From NCBI GenBank assembly GCA_013204605.1, contig JABMNI010000071.1, positions 36,876 through 100,875 on the forward strand: a stretch of 64,000 bases of DNA, in the 5' to 3' direction. The DNA is from Ignavibacteria bacterium (lineage in GTDB: Bacteria; Bacteroidota; Ignavibacteria; Kapaibacteriales; Kapaibacteriaceae). Positions 53,694 through 61,901 of the stretch are shown here, piece after piece (position 1 is the first letter of the stretch; each line of letters starts with the position of its first letter). A program made the position numbers and the translations under genes. Below the pieces are notes generated by a model. That model was not told the origin of the DNA and ran no database searches. It saw only the letters and a list, made by a program, of their open reading frames with translations.

Positions 53694-54203
53694 TGACCTT
53701 CCTTACAGTATGTTGGAAAATGTACGGTCAGCCACCCTCGCGCAGGTTATAAAAACCCACGACATTCTGCCATACAAAACCATCAATCTAGTATAAGGAA
53801 GCAGGAGGAATGAGAAACCGAAGAAAAAGCGACCACGCAATAAGCGAGACCGCTGTTTCTCTACTTCGCAAATATACGACATTTTTTCGAGAATACATAG
53901 GTACTGTGTTATTTGGTAGTAGAATGAAACCCGTCGTAGTTTGCATGTCTTATACAACAACACCGCCTTGCGTGCCTCAAATTTTACCACAAAGCCCCCT
54001 CCATAACGTATTATTCTCAGCTCGGGTAACCGCAGAAAGATTGGGTCGAAAAAGCTTCAATCCGAATTCCGTGTAAAAGAGAATGTATAGTTGAATTGGA
54101 GTTTGTTTTGCGCCAGAACATTAAGCTCTGGGAGAAAATCGAAGCCGCTAGTAATACGTCTGAGCCGTTTTAAACGCAATTAATGCCAAAAGAATGAAAT
54201 ACT
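53694..54203. other. 510-bp region without a convincing gene
   Basis: Lies between the divergent helicase and OsmC genes. It contains an AGGAGG followed by ATG at 53810 and an 88-codon plus-strand frame with no recognisable similarity or gene-like composition, and a copy of the AAGCCCCCT word at 53992. It probably holds two divergent promoters and perhaps a long helicase leader. I see no tRNA or structured RNA. Confidence 0.5.
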
Positions 54204-54677
54204 ATGGAAAACTCTACATATATGAATGAAATTGTAAAACCAACTGATGCAAATGCGATTGTAGTTGATTGGACCGATAATTACCACTTTATTGCATCGC
54301 AGCAAGGCCAAACAATCCACTTGGATTCGAAGGTGAACCCCGAAGATGAACTACGAGGAGTCAGCCCAAAACAACTTTTGTTAACGGGGCTTGGTGGTTG
54401 CATGGGGATGGATATTGCCGGATTGCTACCCAAAATGCGCGTGCCGTTCTCCAAATTGAGTCTCGAAGTTACGGGCACGCTTGCTGAGGATCATCCTAAA
54501 TACTATTCGTCGATAGTTGTGAATATAGTTGTAGATGCTACAGAAGAGTTCCGCCCTCAGGTAGAGTCAGCCGTTCATAAGTCACGAGATAAATACTGCG
54601 GTGTGAGTGCTATGCTCAGCAAGGTTGCTGATATTGAATACCGAATCACGCTAAATGGCAGCACGGCTTCTGTATGA
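54204..54677 (+). CDS. OsmC/Ohr family peroxide-detoxifying protein
   Basis: A 157-residue OsmC-fold protein, cytosolic. The family's two reactive cysteines are present: LLTGLGGCMGMDIAGLL (about residue 72) and KYCGVSAML (about residue 138). YcgI/OsmC-like features (SPKQLLLTGLGGC, YSSIVVNIVVDA) place it in the generic OsmC branch rather than Ohr proper. Predicted thiol-dependent hydroperoxide reduction. Its stop overlaps the next gene's ATG (ATGA). Confidence 0.9.
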   Translation: MENSTYMNEIVKPTDANAIVVDWTDNYHFIASQQGQTIHLDSKVNPEDELRGVSPKQLLLTGLGGCMGMDIAGLLPKMRVPFSKLSLEVTGTLAEDHPKYYSSIVVNIVVDATEEFRPQVESAVHKSRDKYCGVSAMLSKVADIEYRITLNGSTASV

Positions 54678-55138
54678 CCCAGCTAGAGTTCGTAACCAAA
54701 TTCGATTGTCCCGTCCATGAGGTTTTCCAGTTTCACACAGATGTTCAAAACCTAGGCAGAATTACGCCGTCCAATATCAACGTTGTTCTACTCCACGCTG
54801 ATCCATTTGCCCAAAGCGCTGAAATCATATTGAAGATTACACAGTTCAATTTTCTTTCTGTGGTATGGCATTTACGATTTGCAACGGTGATAGAGAATCA
54901 GCAAATCACGGATGAACAGGTAACGGGTCCACTGAAGTATTGGCAACACAACCGCTATTTTTCACAGCAACAAGACCATCAACTCGGCTACTCCGAAATG
55001 CGTGAAGTGTTGAAATATGAATTGCCGCTAGGTGTCTTGGGAAGAATTGCGAACGCTCTGGTGGTAAAACGTATGATTAAAAAAATGTTCAAGCATCGGC
55101 AAGAAATTACACGTGAAATTTTACAGCACAGTATCTAA
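54674..55138 (+). CDS. SRPBCC-fold ligand-binding protein
   Basis: A 154-residue protein with the START/SRPBCC (polyketide cyclase-like) fold: N-terminal strand LEFVTKFDCPVHEVFQFHTDVQNLGRITP in split form, then FRSxxxWxxRF-type core (FLSVVWHLRFATVIENQQITDEQ), and a long C-terminal helix (VLGRIANALVVKRMIKKMFKHRQ). These proteins are often found near cell-division inhibitor-like or lipid-handling genes; ligand unknown. Overlaps the OsmC gene by four bases. Confidence 0.82.
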   Translation: MTQLEFVTKFDCPVHEVFQFHTDVQNLGRITPSNINVVLLHADPFAQSAEIILKITQFNFLSVVWHLRFATVIENQQITDEQVTGPLKYWQHNRYFSQQQDHQLGYSEMREVLKYELPLGVLGRIANALVVKRMIKKMFKHRQEITREILQHSI

Positions 55139-55183
55139 AAATTCTAACGCCTGCAAAAAACGGAATGAAATACGAGGTTAATC

Positions 55184-55471
55184 ATGTACCAAGTTTATCT
55201 ATACATAATGATGGGCCTAGCCGTACTAAACGTGGCTCTAGGAATTGCCGCTACCAGGTTTGTGTACAAGGCACTGGCGTTCATGCTTCCAGAGGCTGAC
55301 CGACGGGAAGCGGTGCTGAGTGTGAAGCGTCCTACGTCAAAGCGGGTCCCAGAAAACTACTTTACCCAGCCCGGAATTGAGTTTGCCAACTCTGGCATCA
55401 AGCTGGCCAAACTGCAACGATTTGCCTTTTTCGGCGCACTACTGTTTTTAGTGTTGGCGTTTTTTGGATAG
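55184..55471 (+). CDS. Small membrane protein of unknown function
   Basis: A 95-residue protein with an N-terminal helix (YIMMGLAVLNVALGIAATRFV) and a C-terminal helix (FAFFGALLFLVLAFFG), joined by a charged loop (EADRREAVLSVKRPTSKRVPENY). No family recognised. Its stop overlaps the GTG start of the TfoX-domain gene by one base, so the two are coupled. Confidence 0.65.
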   Translation: MYQVYLYIMMGLAVLNVALGIAATRFVYKALAFMLPEADRREAVLSVKRPTSKRVPENYFTQPGIEFANSGIKLAKLQRFAFFGALLFLVLAFFG

Positions 55472-55746
55472 TGAGAACTAAAGGGAAAGAGAAACCAACC
55501 AACATTGGTTTGAACTTGGGTCCGAAAAGCACGGGTTGGCTTTCTGAAATAGGAATATCAACGCTAGCTGACTTGCAACGCATTGGTGCAGCGCCGGCAT
55601 ACGTTATGCTATTGACACAACTGGGAAAGCCCGTTTCCAAAAACCTACTGTACGCGTTGGAAGGTGCACTGCAGGGCCGACATTATAGTAGCTTTACGGC
55701 GTCTGAAAAACGGCGGTTGCGCGCAGAAGCTGAACTTGAGTTGTAA
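55471..55746 (+). CDS. TfoX C-terminal domain protein
   Basis: A 91-residue protein starting at GTG 55471. It matches the C-terminal (helix-hairpin-helix-like) domain of TfoX/Sxy: NLGPKSTGWLSEIGISTLADLQRIG, then APAYVMLLTQLGKPVSKNLLYALEGALQG. Full TfoX in Haemophilus and Vibrio is the master activator of competence for DNA uptake; stand-alone C-terminal domains are common and their role is unknown. The TfoX N-terminal domain is absent. It is coupled to the small membrane protein gene upstream. Confidence 0.88.
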   Translation: MRTKGKEKPTNIGLNLGPKSTGWLSEIGISTLADLQRIGAAPAYVMLLTQLGKPVSKNLLYALEGALQGRHYSSFTASEKRRLRAEAELEL

Positions 55747-55795
55747 ATTGCACCGCAAATTCAGGTGCACCAACAACGATATGTTCGTAACGTAA

Positions 55796-56590
55796 ATGCT
55801 AAAAAAACTCCTACATAAAATTACCAGTAGAAATAGTGGCGGCTATTCACATCTCGAGGAAGAGCAACTAATTTCCTCGTATTTGCAAAGCCTTGGCGTC
55901 AGGAGTACTGCGGCAGTGGACATTGCAGCGTTCGATGGGGTAACCATGTCCAACACGCTCGCGCTTTTTGAAAGGGGCTTTTCAGGACTCGCTGTTGAAG
56001 CTAACGTAGAACGTTTTGCAAAAATGGCAAAGCGCTACTCAGAGTTCCCGTTGGTTAACCTTGCTAGATGTTACGTGACCCCGAACAATGTAGTTGATTT
56101 GCTAAAGGGGACGTTTGTTGAAAAAGAATTTGGATTCTTGAGTCTTGACATAGATGGGTATGAATTCTACGTGCTCGACAAAATCCTAAGTGAGTATAGG
56201 CCTCAACTAATTTGCACCGAGATCAATGAAAAAATTCCGCCGCCAATAAAGTTCACTGTAGAGTATTCTGACAAGTATGTTTGGAATGAAGATCATTTTT
56301 TTGGACAAAGCATTTGTAAGCTATACGAGCATTGCGAAAAACATAACTACAAACTACTTGAGCTTCATTACAACAACGCGTTTATGTGTCCGAGCGAACT
56401 AACAGAACTCCCGGGTTTACTCCCTGAAACCGCATATAATAATGGTTATCGCAACAAGCCCGACCGCGCCAAGAGATTCCCGTGGAATAAGGATGTTGAT
56501 CAGGCTTTGAGTATGACACCAGACGAATCACTCGCATTCTTCCAAGAATACTTTGCCAAGTATGCTGGACAGTTCACAATGGAAAAATGA
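55796..56590 (+). CDS. FkbM-like SAM-dependent methyltransferase
   Basis: A 264-residue protein with a Rossmann-type core: AAVDIAAFDGVTMSNTLALFERGFSGLAVEANVERF in split form supplies the SAM-binding acidic residues (VDIAAFDG and VEAN). FLSLDIDGYEFYVLDKI corresponds to the LKIDVDGxE signature of FkbM methyltransferases. The C-terminal part reads like a sugar or nucleotide-acceptor domain. The substrate is unknown; relatives modify surface glycans. No glycan genes adjoin it. Confidence 0.78.
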   Translation: MLKKLLHKITSRNSGGYSHLEEEQLISSYLQSLGVRSTAAVDIAAFDGVTMSNTLALFERGFSGLAVEANVERFAKMAKRYSEFPLVNLARCYVTPNNVVDLLKGTFVEKEFGFLSLDIDGYEFYVLDKILSEYRPQLICTEINEKIPPPIKFTVEYSDKYVWNEDHFFGQSICKLYEHCEKHNYKLLELHYNNAFMCPSELTELPGLLPETAYNNGYRNKPDRAKRFPWNKDVDQALSMTPDESLAFFQEYFAKYAGQFTMEK

Positions 56591-56744
56591 GATTCGTAAC
56601 AGGGCACTAAAGTTAAAATCCGTAGTTTTCAACTGGGTAAGCTCCTTGCAACCCATTACAGATTGGATGTCGTAACTGATAGTTTGAAGTCGACATTGCC
56701 TCGCAGTAGTTTGTCCATTTCCACATTTCCGTAAAGATTATTAT

Positions 56745-57584
56745 ATGAATAACATGAACAACTTGAATATCACGCCTCCAAAAATCAAGCTAGGCTACGT
56801 AATTGCAATAGCTGGGTTTCTAGCGCTTGTAATTCTTTCGTTCAAGATGACTCAAACTATTGGAGGGGGCGAAGCAGGCGTGCTATTCCGAACTTTCGGC
56901 GGCGGTATTGATACGGAGAATACGTATGGTGAAGGCTTCCACGTAATTGCGCCTTGGAATAATTTAGTCGTATATAATGTTCGGCAACAGGAAATGAAAG
57001 AAACCATGGTAGTACTTTCATCTAATGGACTGGAAATTTCCGTTGATGTTTCAGGGTGGTGCCAAGCCCCTTACAAATATTTACCCCAGTTGCACCAAGG
57101 TAAAGGTCCAGGGTATTTAGAGACCGTTGTTAGACCTTCCATTCGCTCAGCCACAAGAAGTGTAATTGGCCGCTACACGCCGGAAGAAATTTATTCATCG
57201 AAACGCGATGCAATTCAAGATGAGATTTACGCAGAGACCAAGAAAATATTAGATAAACAGTTTGTGCAAATGAACGAGATCTTGGTGCGCGATATCACAT
57301 TGCCAAACACGCTGAAAACAGCTATCGAGAATAAACTCAAGCAAGAGCAAGAATCACTCGAGTATGAATTCCGTTTGGAAAAAGCAAAAAAAGAAGCTGA
57401 GCGTCAGTTGATCGATGCCGAAGGTAAAGCCCGCGCTAACCGCATTCTAAGCGCGTCGCTAACAAGTTTAATCCTTCAAGAAAAAGGAATCGAAGCAACG
57501 TTAGAACTTGCGAAGTCGCCAAATTCTAAAGTAGTGGTGATTGGGAACAAAGATGGGATGCCGTTGATACTAGGCGATAAGTAA
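56745..57584 (+). CDS. SPFH/prohibitin-family membrane protein
   Basis: A 279-residue protein with one N-terminal membrane helix (LGYVIAIAGFLALVILSF) and the band-7 domain (GEAGVLFRTFGG, YGEGFHVIAPWNNLVVYNVR in near form, LSSNGLEISVDVSGWCQAP). A coiled coil (LEYEFRLEKAKKEAERQLIDAEGKA in split form) and a C-terminal LAKSPNSKVVVIGN follow. Prohibitin-like members scaffold membrane proteases (HflKC-FtsH) or microdomains. Single gene; the 57.6-kb repeat follows the stop immediately. Confidence 0.9.
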   Translation: MNNMNNLNITPPKIKLGYVIAIAGFLALVILSFKMTQTIGGGEAGVLFRTFGGGIDTENTYGEGFHVIAPWNNLVVYNVRQQEMKETMVVLSSNGLEISVDVSGWCQAPYKYLPQLHQGKGPGYLETVVRPSIRSATRSVIGRYTPEEIYSSKRDAIQDEIYAETKKILDKQFVQMNEILVRDITLPNTLKTAIENKLKQEQESLEYEFRLEKAKKEAERQLIDAEGKARANRILSASLTSLILQEKGIEATLELAKSPNSKVVVIGNKDGMPLILGDK

Positions 57585-57587
57585 AGC

Positions 57588-57692
57588 AAATGTGTAAATG
57601 TGGAAATGTGGAAATGTGAGAATGACAATATTTAAATGACAATTAGAAAATTTGCCTTATTGAGATTCTCAGATTTACACATTTTCACATTT
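57588..57692. repeat. Intergenic inverted-repeat element, copy 2
   Basis: Left arm 57588-57628: AAATGTG-type units (AAATGTGTAAATGTGGAAAT, then another GGAAATGTG) ending GAGAATGACAAT. The right arm, in inverse orientation, is at 57665-57692 (ATTCTCAGATTTACACATTT, then TCACATTTT). Same family as the copy at 51034-51195. The element starts 3 bases after the SPFH gene stop and runs into the beginning of the next gene, supplying its ATG at 57636. Confidence 0.8.
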
Positions 57693-58649
57693 TACAGGCT
57701 TTTTGTTTTAGCTGCCAATTCTTTGGTTGTTTCATCATGTTCGTTTATTTCCGGAGCGGGGATGTTCGAGAGTGTTTGGGTTAATGTGCCTGAGGGCACT
57801 GTTGTACGGGATGTGCACACTGGCGATACGATCGTGATTGAAAAGGTATTGATTGACTCATTTTTTTTCAATTCGGTTACGCTCAGGAATGGCCGACGCC
57901 ACGCATTGTCGTTTACAAACGATTCTTCGATAGCCTATCAAACCACCAACCTCGCGCGCAACGGTTGGACCATGTTCAACTTGTACAACTATGGTATTGG
58001 TTGCATAATGGACCAAGCGCTTGAAACCAGTTACCGCATTACACCAAAAGCTGTTACTGGGTTAGACTTTCAAAAAATATCTCCGGAACGACGTCAGAAC
58101 ATTGAAGATTCGTTGCGCAAAATTCAACGCTACTCGATTCCACATTCAATAATCGACGGTCGCACAAACTTCGTTGTTTCCATGTGGGTGTCTATGAGTA
58201 TTACCGGTCCGCAAGCCGGCCAGTTTGCATTCTTCAACATTTTCAGTTACGGAATTGGGGTAGCCCCCTTACCATATATACAAGTGTTTTACGATGTGAA
58301 CTCAATTTTTACGAGTAATCACAACTGGCACCCGGATAAATTCGAGATAATTAGCCACAACAATGTTTCTCGAAGTTTTGGGGTTGCATTGCAGGAGCCG
58401 CGGTACGGTCTGTTTGGTGCTTGGCGTTACGGACTAGGCAAAATAAATTCCTACAGTTCTTTAGAGGGCAAGCCCCTCGTGTACAGCTCCGACCTCACAA
58501 CGTACGCCCTTTCGCTCGGCTTCTATGGTCAGTGGGGCAAAATCGAGTACCGCCACATGCGCATCACCTCGTTCTCAAACCCTGCCACACTATTTTACAT
58601 CCCCGACATTATCAACGGCGTGTACTGGAGTTTGCAAGTGATGTTGTGA
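57636..58649 (+). CDS. Probable lipoprotein of unknown function
   Basis: A 337-residue frame. The first 25 residues are translated from the repeat element, followed by a hydrophobic stretch and a lipobox-like end (RLFVLAANSLVVSSC; Cys35). The true start could be a non-ATG codon after the repeat. The body is beta-rich and aromatic (NRNDxxH-like TSNHNWHPDKFEIISHNN, FGAWRYGLGKINSYSSLEG, YALSLGFYGQWGKIEYRHMRI), reminiscent of small outer-membrane or exported beta proteins. No family recognised. It carries two copies of the AGCCCCT word (58262, 58470), unlike the foreign DNA that follows. Confidence 0.62.
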   Translation: MTIRKFALLRFSDLHIFTFYRLFVLAANSLVVSSCSFISGAGMFESVWVNVPEGTVVRDVHTGDTIVIEKVLIDSFFFNSVTLRNGRRHALSFTNDSSIAYQTTNLARNGWTMFNLYNYGIGCIMDQALETSYRITPKAVTGLDFQKISPERRQNIEDSLRKIQRYSIPHSIIDGRTNFVVSMWVSMSITGPQAGQFAFFNIFSYGIGVAPLPYIQVFYDVNSIFTSNHNWHPDKFEIISHNNVSRSFGVALQEPRYGLFGAWRYGLGKINSYSSLEGKPLVYSSDLTTYALSLGFYGQWGKIEYRHMRITSFSNPATLFYIPDIINGVYWSLQVML

Positions 58650-58770
58650 AGTTGAGCCTTGTAGCATTTTAGGTTATGTATGCAACGCAACTACAAAGTA
58701 TATGTTTGTAAATTACTGAAGTGTCCATTTATACTAAACCAGCCCATATTTGTGGTTGAGCTACTAACGG

Positions 58771-59079
58771 TCATACTTCACCTGTTTTGATTTGCGATTG
58801 AGACGATGCAGCGGCAAGTAGGCCAATCAAGTCTTGTCGTCTAACAAGCGTTCTTCCGCAAACATGCACAACTGGTATTGTACCATCCTTGATGAGCCTT
58901 GAAAGTGTAGGAAGACTGATACGCAGGAATTGCGCGGCTTAGTGGCGTGTTAGGACGCGATCTTCGGGTTCAGTTGGAGGCTCGGGCTTGCGTTTGTTGT
59001 TTGCTGACTCAACAGCGGAATTGATGAGTTCTCTTAGTTCGTCAGGAGAGATAGACTGGAGCATTGTGGTTGTATTCAT
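58771..59079 (-). pseudogene. Excisionase-type helix-turn-helix gene with an in-frame stop
   Basis: From ATG 59079 the frame runs 102 codons to a TGA at 58771, but codon 47 is TAA (58939-58941). Reading through, the product would be MNTTTMLQSISPDELRELI, a Lys/Pro-rich linker, then LTRH-stop-AAQFLRISLPTLSRL, IKDGTIPVVHVCGRTLV and RRQDLIGLL: a MerR-like HTH_17 domain used by excisionases and small phage or plasmid regulators. The stop replaces the usual Glu of the (H/V)EAA motif, a one-base change (GAA to TAA). It reads in the same direction as the integrase remnant upstream of it. Confidence 0.8.
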
Positions 59080-59083
59080 GAGA

Positions 59084-59109
59084 CACCATATTGATTAATG
59101 ATAATGGTG
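59084..59109. promoter_or_regulatory. Imperfect palindrome upstream of the excisionase pseudogene
   Basis: CACCAT (59084-59089) and ATGGTG (59104-59109) flank a central ATTAAT, forming an imperfect dyad four bases upstream of the pseudogene ATG. Position and symmetry suit an autoregulatory operator, but nothing else supports it. The rest of the gap to 59415 contains short stem-forming segments only and no gene. Confidence 0.3.
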
Positions 59110-59415
59110 CAGAATTACGAACCCCTCGTGTCTTTCCGTGGGAGATTTGTAACGCAACGTGCGTCGGTATCAATGTGTGATAGTAATTGATATTCTTGCT
59201 TTATCAAGCAGATAAACAGTGTGGCGAAGAATGACGGGTACGTTGCATTCGATTCGTGTGGATGCTGCCAATCTTTGTTTACGCTGCTAATTATGTCACG
59301 AAGTCATTGGTTTGACTCCAACCAAATCGCTTTTGACTTGAATGTATGTGAGTTGATGAGGAATCTCAACTATAAAGAATGTTGAGAGAATGAACTTGAA
59401 ACCGACAATCATTAC

Positions 59416-60665
59416 TTACAATTGCCCCCATGCTTTACAAACTGCATCGCGTACAACATCTGGCGATGGTTTTGCATAGTGTTTCGACATTACGTCGGAT
59501 GATTTGTGCCCCGTAACAAATCGAACAATTTCGGATTGAAGCCCAAACTCAAGGCTAACTGTTACGAAGGTTCGCCGTGCGACGTGGGTTGTGAGTGCGG
59601 TGTACTTTGGAACGGTTTGTTCAATGCGACTTCCGCCCTGACTGTGACCAATGATTATTGGAGATGTCAATCCGGCACGTTGGCCAAGTTCCTTGAGATA
59701 CAGGTTCGACTTTACGTTACTAGCAAATTCAAAAATGAGACTTGGAAAACGTTCTAAAACTTGAGCGAGTGGGGGAGTTATCGGAATGATGGGTCAGGTT
59801 TCGGTTTTCAAGATCGGTACGTGGATGAATCCGTTCTCTAAGTCGAAGTGTTTAGGTTCGAGCGTGATAAGATCACTGTACCTGAGGCTTGTGAAAGTTT
59901 GTATCAAAAAGTGGTCTCGTATGCGGGCGAGTCGCGGACTGTCAGAGAGGTCAACGTCTCGAATCATACGTAGTTCTCTTGCTGATAGCGCAATGGTTTC
60001 GCCTAGGGCTTCGGGTTTGTAAAACTTTTGGAAAGCTGTGTTATTGTGCAGACCCAAATCCATACACCAGCGCAAGAATGTCTTTAGAACTTTTATGTGA
60101 TTGCCAACACTTGAGTCACGAATGTTCTTGTCTGTGGAAAGCCAACCTACAAATTGTCTGTAAAAGTCATTATTAACATCCTCGAAACTCAATTCAACCC
60201 TTCGTTCCGTAGCAAATTCTCGAAGACGTTTGGCAACGAGCCGATAGCGTCCCAGCGTTTGCTGGCTTGGTCGATTATTCGTTACCATAGCGTTTCCGGC
60301 GGATATGCAATACTCCACAATGAACCTGTCAAACTGTGTTAGTACGTTTCCGCCTTGCTGATTTTTAGGAGTCTCATCCAAGAACTCCTTAACTCAATCT
60401 TGGAACGACTTCAAAGCATCCTTGCTAATCACCTTTCCGTCAGATCCAAACGGTATTGAGTGATAGGCGCTACGAATCTCAGCTTCAATAGAGTCTAGCT
60501 TTTTCATATAGGCCGAACGATTGCGTTCGCCTGTCTTTATCTCTTGCTTGTCGTGGTTCCAATGAACAGGGGAGACACTCACTCCAGTGCTAAAACGAAA
60601 GCGTTATTTGCCATAATTGCGGAAATTGGCGCGGTTGGCCGGTCAACGTAAAATGTAATATGCAT
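59416..60665 (-). pseudogene. Decayed tyrosine recombinase (site-specific integrase)
   Basis: About 416 codons in Bacteroidota integrase order, but interrupted. The N-terminus MHITFYVDRPTAPISAI (ATG at 60665) is out of frame with the next part, RFRFSTGVSVSPVHWN, which lies after a TAA: a frameshift near 60610-60630. The arm-binding domain then meets a TGA (60394-60396) before VKEFLDETPKNQ. The core-binding and catalytic parts are split by another TGA (59794-59796) between ILKTET and PIIPITPPLAQVL. The catalytic residues remain: Arg in TSLRYSDL, Lys in ILKTET, HVARR (HxxR), GHKSS and the Tyr in SKHYAKPS. The residual conservation suggests recent inactivation. It lies on the 3' side of tRNA-Arg, a usual integration site. 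Confidence 0.88.
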
Positions 60666-60673
60666 AAAAAAAA

Positions 60674-60732
60674 CGTCAGCAGTTGCGTGAATGAACCATG
60701 ATTAAGATGGTGTGCCGCCGATACTGCTGACG
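60674..60732. repeat. Long-loop hairpin between the integrase remnant and tRNA-Arg
   Basis: CGTCAGCAGT (60674-60683) pairs perfectly with ACTGCTGACG (60723-60732) across a 39-base loop, flanked by an A-run on the left and GTTTTATT on the right. It could be a terminator of the tRNA transcript on the minus strand (U-run from the A's at 60666-60673) or a recombination site of the integrated element. Confidence 0.5.
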
Positions 60733-60858
60733 GTTTTATTGGATTCTCATGGGGCCTATTGATACCACAACTTTACTCACGTTGACGTAAGTCTTTGATT
60801 CTAAAGAAGTAAAGCGTGTTTAAAAGGTTCAGAAAAAAATCACTAGGTAACGTCTCAG

Positions 60859-60932
60859 CGGCCTCGAGAGGACTCGAACCTCCTGCCTACGCTTTAGGAA
60901 AGCGTCGCTCTATCCGGATGAGCTACGAGGCC
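60859..60932 (-). tRNA. tRNA-Arg (anticodon CCU)
   Basis: On the minus strand the acceptor GGCCTCG (5' end 60932) pairs with CGAGGCC. The D-arm is AGCTCATCCGGATAGAGC. The anticodon loop TTCCTAA between ACGCT-type stems gives anticodon CCT. The T-arm reads GAGG-TTCGAGT-CCTC. The CCA end is not encoded. 74 nt. Its 3' end faces the integrase remnant. Confidence 0.94.
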
Positions 60933-61021
60933 AATACTTTTTTGTAGGATTTGTTGCGTGTCGCGATTGTATTTTTTCGCTGCGCTTGGTGCAAGCATTT
61001 AGCGCTAGTTGTTGCGTTGCG

Positions 61022-61492
61022 TTAGTTTATGGATTCGTTGCCGCTGAGCGTTCGGCGACTTCCAACTTCGGGCAGGGGATGCTGATGCATGATGTACACA
61101 GCAACGAGGGCGCGAATTTCAGGGATGCCTACTTCGGTCTCTTCGCTCATTAACATGCAACGTTCAAGAATTTGTTCCACGTCTTCGTTGGTTAGAAAGC
61201 CGAGGTCGACGTACGATAACAATACGCCCCAGGCGTCGGGTTGGATGGTGTCGGATTCGACGCGATGCAATATGCGAAATGAATTTTCTTTCGAAGCGGC
61301 CTTGTCTTCTTGTGTTAGCACGGCGTCGCGTTCCAAAATCCACGAAAGCGCTGCCGAAATTTCAGATTCCGTGAAGCCCCTTAACTGTAATGCATCCATG
61401 TTGATTTTGGAAAGGGGCTTGCCAGAGCTTTTCTCTCCAATTACGATCGAAATTATTTCCATGATGCGTTCAACTGTGTATCTATCGCTCAT
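61022..61492 (-). CDS. DUF494 / Smg-like protein
   Basis: About 156 residues from the ATG at 61492 (MSDRYTVERIMEIISIVIG); an upstream ATG at 61501 is possible. The helical pattern and motifs QLRGFTESEISAALSWILE and RILHRVESDTIQPDAWGVLLSYVDLGFLTNEDVEQILER in split form match the Smg/DUF494 family. That family lies near dprA/topA in proteobacteria and has no firm function. The start overlaps the 3' end of ybeY by 11 bases, so the two are coupled. It contains two copies of the GGGGCTT word in opposite orientation (61374, 61412). Confidence 0.72.
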   Translation of the reverse strand: MSDRYTVERIMEIISIVIGEKSSGKPLSKINMDALQLRGFTESEISAALSWILERDAVLTQEDKAASKENSFRILHRVESDTIQPDAWGVLLSYVDLGFLTNEDVEQILERCMLMSEETEVGIPEIRALVAVYIMHQHPLPEVGSRRTLSGNESIN

Positions 61493-61901
61493 AGGCTCCA
61501 ATAAATCTGTTTTCTAAATCTGTCATACGTTGCCGGCCTGCCGGAGTGGCATCGTCGAACCCAAGTAGGTGCAACGTGCCGTGTACACACAGCCTGCAAA
61601 GCTCGTTTTGGAGGGTAACGCCGTACTCTTCCGACTGCTGCTTTGCCACGGAAAGCGAAATATACACTTCTCCGTGCAATGGCTCGCTATCCAACGGGAA
61701 TGTGAGAACGTCTGTAGTGTAGTTGTGTTGTAAATACTGGTTGTTCAAACGCTTCATTTCTGCGTCAGTCAAAAACACAATGTCTACCCGCGCCGTGTTG
61801 ATTTTTTGCGATTTGAACGTCCGCGACACCGCCGCTTCTATCTGTGGTTTGCCTCTATAATGCAGTCCCGACGCATTGGTTATTGTGATTTCAATTGGCA
61901 T
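61482..61901 (-). CDS. ybeY: Endoribonuclease YbeY
   Basis: Zinc-dependent RNase used in 16S rRNA 3'-end maturation and ribosome quality control. The zinc motif is LCVHGTLHLLGFDDATPAGRQRM (HxxxH then H/D), in split form here. RLNNQYLQHNYTTDVLTFPLD contains the family signature (TDVLSFP variant). I set the start at the ATG at 61901 (MPIEITITNASG); the frame continues upstream to 61940 only through the repeat element. About 139 residues. The start codon lies in the repeat's GAGAATGCCA. Confidence 0.9.
   Translation of the reverse strand: MPIEITITNASGLHYRGKPQIEAAVSRTFKSQKINTARVDIVFLTDAEMKRLNNQYLQHNYTTDVLTFPLDSEPLHGEVYISLSVAKQQSEEYGVTLQNELCRLCVHGTLHLLGFDDATPAGRQRMTDLENRFIGAYER

Noticed and set aside
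53810..54076. 88-codon frame with a consensus ribosome site
   Set aside because: No recognisable similarity, Arg/Ser-rich random-looking composition, and it contains the dispersed word; kept only as an observation.
59416..60665. Recoding of TGA as a sense codon
   Set aside because: Recognised genes such as purN and several others end at TGA in the expected place, and the integrase also has a TAA and a frameshift.
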